From NCBI GenBank assembly GCA_021741155.1, contig JAIOYP010000024.1:1-55394 (forward strand): a DNA stretch of 55,394 nucleotides, given 5' to 3'. Origin of the DNA: Flavobacteriales bacterium (GTDB lineage: Bacteria > Bacteroidota > Bacteroidia > UBA10329). The translations under genes were made by a program, and so were the position numbers. The first letter of the stretch is position 1. Each line of letters begins with the position of its first letter. The notes beneath the pieces are model-generated. The model did no database searches. It saw nothing but the letters and a program-made list of their open reading frames with translations, and was not told the origin of the DNA. Below are positions 51,544 through 55,394 of this stretch, one piece after another.

Positions 51544-54360
51544 TTAACGGCTAAGGTATAGGTTACGCTCCGAATAAATCTCGCGGAAGAAGTCATCATT
51601 CAAGTCGTCAATGAAGCGAATTGCCTCTCCTGTTGACTTCATTTCTGGCCCTAATTCCTTGTTTACATCGGGAAATTTGTCGAACGAAAACACAGGAATC
51701 TTAATTGCGTAGCCCTTTTTGTATGGATTGAATTTAAAGTCTTTTAACTTTTTCTCGCGCATCATCACCTTGGTGGCGTAATTTACATACGGTTCGCGGT
51801 ACGCTTTCGCGATGAATGGAACAGTTCGGGATGCCCGTGGGTTTGCCTCAATGATGTAAACCACCTCATCTTTCACCGCAAACTGAATATTAATCAGTCC
51901 GATTGTATTCAATTTCATAGCAATGACTCGCGTATATCGATCAATCTGCTCCAGCACGTTATCGCTCAAATCGAAGGATGGAAGCAGCGCGTAGCTGTCG
52001 CCAGAGTGAATTCCAGCTGGTTCGATGTGTTCCATGATTCCTAGAATCTGAACATCTTCTCCATCGCAAATGGCATCGGCTTCAGCTTCAATTGCACCTT
52101 CAAGGAAATGATCGAGAAGAATCCTGTTGCCTGGAATGTCTTTTAGAAGATTGACAACATGACTTTCAAGCTCCTGCTCGTTGATTACAATCTTCATGTT
52201 CTGTCCACCAAGAACGTATGACGGACGAACAAGCAATGGAAAACCGAGGTCTTTGCAAACCTTTAAAGCAGTTTCTGCATCTTCCGCCACACCAAATTTT
52301 GGGTAAGGAATGTTGTTCTCTTTCAAAAGTTCGGAGAACCGTCCGCGGTCTTCGGCCAAATCGAGTGATTTGAAATCTGTCCCGATAATCTTAATTCCAT
52401 AACGTTCGAGCTTCTCAGCCAATTTCAAAGCTGTTTGTCCACCAAGCTGAACAATTACGCCTTCTGGCTTTTCATGAAGGATAATATCGTAAATGTGTTC
52501 CCAAAAAACAGGTTCGAAATAGAGCTTATCCGCCACATCAAAATCGGTAGAAACCGTTTCGGGATTGCAGTTAATCATGATGGTTTCATAACCACATTCT
52601 TTGGCCGCCAAAACTCCATGAACACAGCAGTAATCGAACTCAATTCCCTGCCCAATTCTATTTGGCCCTGAACCAAGAACAACGATTTTCTTCTTATCAG
52701 TCACAACGCTTTCGTTGCGCTCTTCAAACGTTGAATAGTAATATGGAGTTTGTGCTGGGAATTCAGCGGCACAGGTATCAACGAGTTTGTAAACACGTTG
52801 AATATTGAAGTCCTGACGCTTTTTGAAGACTTCGCTTTCCCAGCAATTCAACAAGTGAGCAATCTGTCTATCTGCATATCCTTTTTGCTTTGCTTCATAC
52901 AGCAAAGCCTTTGGAAGGTCTTCCAACTTGAAGGTTTGAATCTGATTCTCCAACTCAATCAACTCGTGAATCTGCTCCAAGAACCAAGGGTCGATGCGCG
53001 TAATCTTCTGAATTGTTTTGGTTGGGATGCCCATTTTGTAGGCATCGTAAATATGGAATAGTCGATTCCAACTTGCATTTTTCAAGCTATCAAGAATCTG
53101 ATCTTGGTTCTTGAGCTCCTTGCCATCAGCGCCAAGTCCGTTTCTCTTGATTTCGAGCGACTGACAAGCCTTTTGCAACGCTTCCTGAAAAGTGCGTCCG
53201 ATTCCCATGACTTCTCCAACCGACTTCATTTGTAGGCCGAGTCTTCTGTCCGAACCTTTGAATTTATCGAAGTTCCAACGGGGAATTTTGACAATTACGT
53301 AATCCAAGGTCGGCTCGAAATAAGCAGATGTTGTTTTTGTAATCTGATTTTGAAGTTCATCCAAATTGTAACCGATGGCCAACTTGGCAGCAATCTTAGC
53401 AATTGGATAACCCGTTGCTTTTGATGCCAAAGCGGAAGAACGACTCACGCGAGGATTAATCTCAATGGCGATGATGTCTTCATTTTCGTCATCGCTTACC
53501 GCAAACTGAACGTTACATCCGCCAGCAAAATTTCCAATGGAACGCATCATGTGAATCGCCATATCTCGCATTCGCTGATAGGTCTTATCACTTAACGTCA
53601 TGGCTGGAGCAACCGTAATGGAATCTCCTGTATGGATTCCCATCGGGTCAAAATTCTCGATAGAGCATATGATAATCACATTGTCGTTCTTATCACGCAG
53701 CAACTCCAATTCAAACTCTTTCCAGCCCAAAAGCGCCTTATCAATCATCACTTCTTTGATGGGTGATAAGTGAAGGCCGCGATTCAATAGTTTATCAAAT
53801 TCAGCTTGTTCATACACAACGGCTGCTCCCGCTCCCCCTAACGTGAAAGACGAACGGATGCATAGTGGAAAACCAAACTCTTGAGCTACTTCCTTTCCCT
53901 CTAAAAACGATTTGGCAGTTGCCTGTGGTGCCATCGGAATACCGATTTTCCCCATCAGCTTTCGGAACTTTTCGCGGTCTTCGGTCACTTCAATCGCTTC
54001 CACATCAACTCCAATCATCCGCACATTATACTTCGCCCAAATGCCCATTTCCTTGCATTTCATTGCAAGATTTAAAGCCGTTTGACCACCCATCGATGGA
54101 AGTACGCAATCGATGTCATGCGCTTCCAAGATTTCGATGATGCTTTTGGGCTCGAGTGGCTTCAGATAAACATTATCTGCCGTCACGGGATCAGTCATGA
54201 TGGTGGCTGGATTCGAGTTTATGAGTGTTACTACAATTCCTTCTTCTCGCAATGATTTGGATGCCTGAGAACCAGCATAGTCAAACTCACAGGCTTGGCC
54301 AATAACAATTGGACCAGAACCAATAATTAGGATGTGCTTAATCGAAGTATCTTTTGGCAT
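51544..54360 (-). CDS. carB: Carbamoyl-phosphate synthase large subunit
   Basis: A 938-residue enzyme that makes carbamoyl phosphate from bicarbonate, ammonia and two ATP for pyrimidine and arginine synthesis. It starts with ILIIGSGPIVIGQACEFDYAGSQA and carries both duplicated ATP-grasp halves; the second half opens VLGSGPNRIGQGIEFDY. The motifs SFTLGGAGAAVV and SYVLGGQNMKIV mark the two ATP sites. The protein ends just after GPEMKSTGEAIRF, so the C-terminal MGS-like allosteric domain of the ~1070-residue E. coli enzyme is missing. To my knowledge this shorter form is normal for Flavobacteriales. carA is not in the window. Confidence 0.97.
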   Translation of the reverse strand: MPKDTSIKHILIIGSGPIVIGQACEFDYAGSQASKSLREEGIVVTLINSNPATIMTDPVTADNVYLKPLEPKSIIEILEAHDIDCVLPSMGGQTALNLAMKCKEMGIWAKYNVRMIGVDVEAIEVTEDREKFRKLMGKIGIPMAPQATAKSFLEGKEVAQEFGFPLCIRSSFTLGGAGAAVVYEQAEFDKLLNRGLHLSPIKEVMIDKALLGWKEFELELLRDKNDNVIIICSIENFDPMGIHTGDSITVAPAMTLSDKTYQRMRDMAIHMMRSIGNFAGGCNVQFAVSDDENEDIIAIEINPRVSRSSALASKATGYPIAKIAAKLAIGYNLDELQNQITKTTSAYFEPTLDYVIVKIPRWNFDKFKGSDRRLGLQMKSVGEVMGIGRTFQEALQKACQSLEIKRNGLGADGKELKNQDQILDSLKNASWNRLFHIYDAYKMGIPTKTIQKITRIDPWFLEQIHELIELENQIQTFKLEDLPKALLYEAKQKGYADRQIAHLLNCWESEVFKKRQDFNIQRVYKLVDTCAAEFPAQTPYYYSTFEERNESVVTDKKKIVVLGSGPNRIGQGIEFDYCCVHGVLAAKECGYETIMINCNPETVSTDFDVADKLYFEPVFWEHIYDIILHEKPEGVIVQLGGQTALKLAEKLERYGIKIIGTDFKSLDLAEDRGRFSELLKENNIPYPKFGVAEDAETALKVCKDLGFPLLVRPSYVLGGQNMKIVINEQELESHVVNLLKDIPGNRILLDHFLEGAIEAEADAICDGEDVQILGIMEHIEPAGIHSGDSYALLPSFDLSDNVLEQIDRYTRVIAMKLNTIGLINIQFAVKDEVVYIIEANPRASRTVPFIAKAYREPYVNYATKVMMREKKLKDFKFNPYKKGYAIKIPVFSFDKFPDVNKELGPEMKSTGEAIRFIDDLNDDFFREIYSERNLYLSR

Positions 54361-54462
54361 ATTTCAGTTAATTTTTGGACTACGCAAATTCCTGCGAAGT
54401 TAGCGCCTTGAATGACCGAAATCCGCACAAATCTGCTTCAGTTTTAAACATTTTATCTACCA

Positions 54463-55278
54463 TTGGGCGTGCGAAAGAATTTGAAGGTTGGATTGGTTGA
54501 TTGGAGTTATCTGGACAACGAAAGTGGAGATGAACTTTGGCTGGCATTTCATGGCTACGGTCAGGAAGCTGAAGTGATGTTTCATTTTATGAAAACGCTG
54601 CGCCCCAATGCACGAATTCTGAGTTTTGACCTTCCATTGCATGGCGAAACCACGATAAACAAGAAGCAATCTCTCTCGGCAAGTGATGTTGGAGAACTGC
54701 TCGTTTTTGCATTGCAAGAAGTTGACGCCAAAAAGTGTTCGCTAGTTGGATTTAGTCTTGGCGGCAAAATGGTACTGAAAATGGTGGAAACGGCCCCAGT
54801 TAAAATTGACCGTTTTCTCCTGATGGCGCCTGATGGACTAAAAGTGAATCCACTTTATTGGTTTGTGACCCACACGATTATTGGGCAATTGTTATTCGAA
54901 TTCGTCATTGCATATCCGCAGCCATTTCTTGGAACCAGCAGATTGCTGGCAAAGTTCGGATTGATGGATAAGAAGATTGACCAGTTTGTGACAGCCCAAA
55001 TGGGAACTCGAGAAAAGCGAAAAAAAGTTCTCAAAACGTGGATTACGTTCAAAAACATAACTCCTTCATTAGATCAAGTACCTAAATGTGTTTGGCGCTA
55101 TAAGATAAAACCAACGCTTGTTTTCGGGAAATGGGACCGAGTGATTCACCCAAAATTGGCGAAGAAACTTTCTGGCGAGAATTGCAAAACTGCTGAAGTA
55201 ATTATGCTTGATGCTGGCCACAATTTGACGACAAAGGCAATTGCGCTGACTCTTAAAGGCCAAGTGAACTTTGATTGA
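54463..55278 (+). CDS. Alpha/beta hydrolase
   Basis: A protein of ~270 residues with an alpha/beta-hydrolase fold: the oxyanion-type HGYGQEAEVM strand-loop, LSFDLPLHGET, the nucleophile elbow GFSLGG (serine in LVGFSLGGKM), a late aspartate in FGKWDRV and the catalytic histidine in LDAGHNL. The substrate cannot be told. There is no suitable ATG; the candidates are TTG 54463 and GTG 54469, because the first Met codon downstream would cut into the fold. It is divergent from carB with 102 bases between them, holding a TACCATTG element (54458-54465) that overlaps the putative start. Confidence 0.82.
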   Translation: MGVRKNLKVGLVDWSYLDNESGDELWLAFHGYGQEAEVMFHFMKTLRPNARILSFDLPLHGETTINKKQSLSASDVGELLVFALQEVDAKKCSLVGFSLGGKMVLKMVETAPVKIDRFLLMAPDGLKVNPLYWFVTHTIIGQLLFEFVIAYPQPFLGTSRLLAKFGLMDKKIDQFVTAQMGTREKRKKVLKTWITFKNITPSLDQVPKCVWRYKIKPTLVFGKWDRVIHPKLAKKLSGENCKTAEVIMLDAGHNLTTKAIALTLKGQVNFD

Positions 55279-55280
55279 AA

Positions 55281-55380
55281 CGCTCGCGTGAGGGGTGGAA
55301 GCGGCATCCTTTTCTGAGGAACGAAGAAAAGATACAGCGGACGACCCGACCCCTTGCGCAGCTTGGGACACGCCCAAAAA
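55281..55380 (+). repeat. GC-rich structured repeat or non-coding RNA candidate at the window edge
   Basis: The ~100 bases after the hydrolase are unlike their AT-rich surroundings. They contain GTGAGGGGTGGAAGCGGCATCC, then a hairpin CTTTTCT/AGAAAAG (55309-55315 and 55325-55331), GATACAGCGGACGACCCGACC, and a second imperfect hairpin CCCCTTGCGCAGCTTGGG, ending CACGCCC before an A-rich run. The two AGCGG(C/A) words are evenly arranged around the first hairpin. From memory, very similar 100-base elements lie downstream of many Flavobacteriales genes; this was not checked. Confidence 0.4.
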
Positions 55381-55394
55381 TAAAAAGCCTATCA

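Noticed and set aside
51544..54360. CarB truncated by mutation
   Set aside because: The protein ends cleanly after the second ATP-grasp half, and this shorter length is, as far as I know, usual in Flavobacteriales.

Overview
The window looks like a chromosomal piece of a Bacteroidota bacterium, most likely of the order Flavobacteriales. The evidence is a secretion cargo with a gliding-motility-type C-terminal domain (type IX secretion), Bacteroidota-specific neighbourhoods (DUF4783-nadC-YihY and DUF4834-YfhO), a CarB that lacks the allosteric C-terminal domain, very few Shine-Dalgarno-like sequences, and several TAnnTTTG-type -7 promoter elements. No tRNA, rRNA, CRISPR array, transposase or phage gene was seen.

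Layout. 1-3.8 kb is envelope housekeeping: a partial secreted protein, a PASTA protein, ddl and rdgB. 3.9-11.4 kb is a tightly overlapping operon with a polytopic membrane protein, a first ABC glycan exporter (Wzm/Wzt-like) and three glycosyltransferase genes, one of them a GT2-GT4 fusion. 11.7-15.7 kb carries a second, separate Wzm/Wzt exporter and a VioA-like aminotransferase plus formyltransferase pair that probably makes an N-formylated 4-amino-4,6-dideoxyhexose. A DUF1919 gene lies on the opposite strand at 15.9-16.5 kb. 16.5-24.2 kb is another overlapping run: four GT2s, a methyltransferase, a GT4 and an asparagine-synthetase-like amidotransferase. 24.2-35.1 kb is a strand mosaic of single genes or pairs (GT2, CapA-like, an AsnB-like protein without the glutaminase cysteine, three GT4s, a second AsnB, a Wzy-like membrane protein).

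35.2-41.7 kb is a housekeeping island: rlmH, a DUF4783 protein, nadC, YihY, a very large M1 metallopeptidase and a DUF2147 protein. 41.8-50.9 kb returns to surface biology: GT2, FkbM methyltransferase, a Wzx-like flippase, a type IX secretion cargo, GT4, YfhO and DUF4834. 51-55.4 kb holds a ParE-like toxin/antitoxin pair, carB, a divergent alpha/beta hydrolase and a probable repeat or structured element at the window edge.

Together the window is mainly a surface-glycan factory: 14 glycosyltransferase genes (15 domains), two ABC exporters, one flippase, one Wzy-like candidate, sugar modification enzymes (aminotransfer, formylation, methylation, amidation) and type IX cargo that may end up attached to such a glycan. 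The most unusual protein is the M1 peptidase at 37965-41150. Its last ~370 residues look like an Omp85/BamA-type outer-membrane beta-barrel, which would make it a cell-surface protease tethered to its own barrel.
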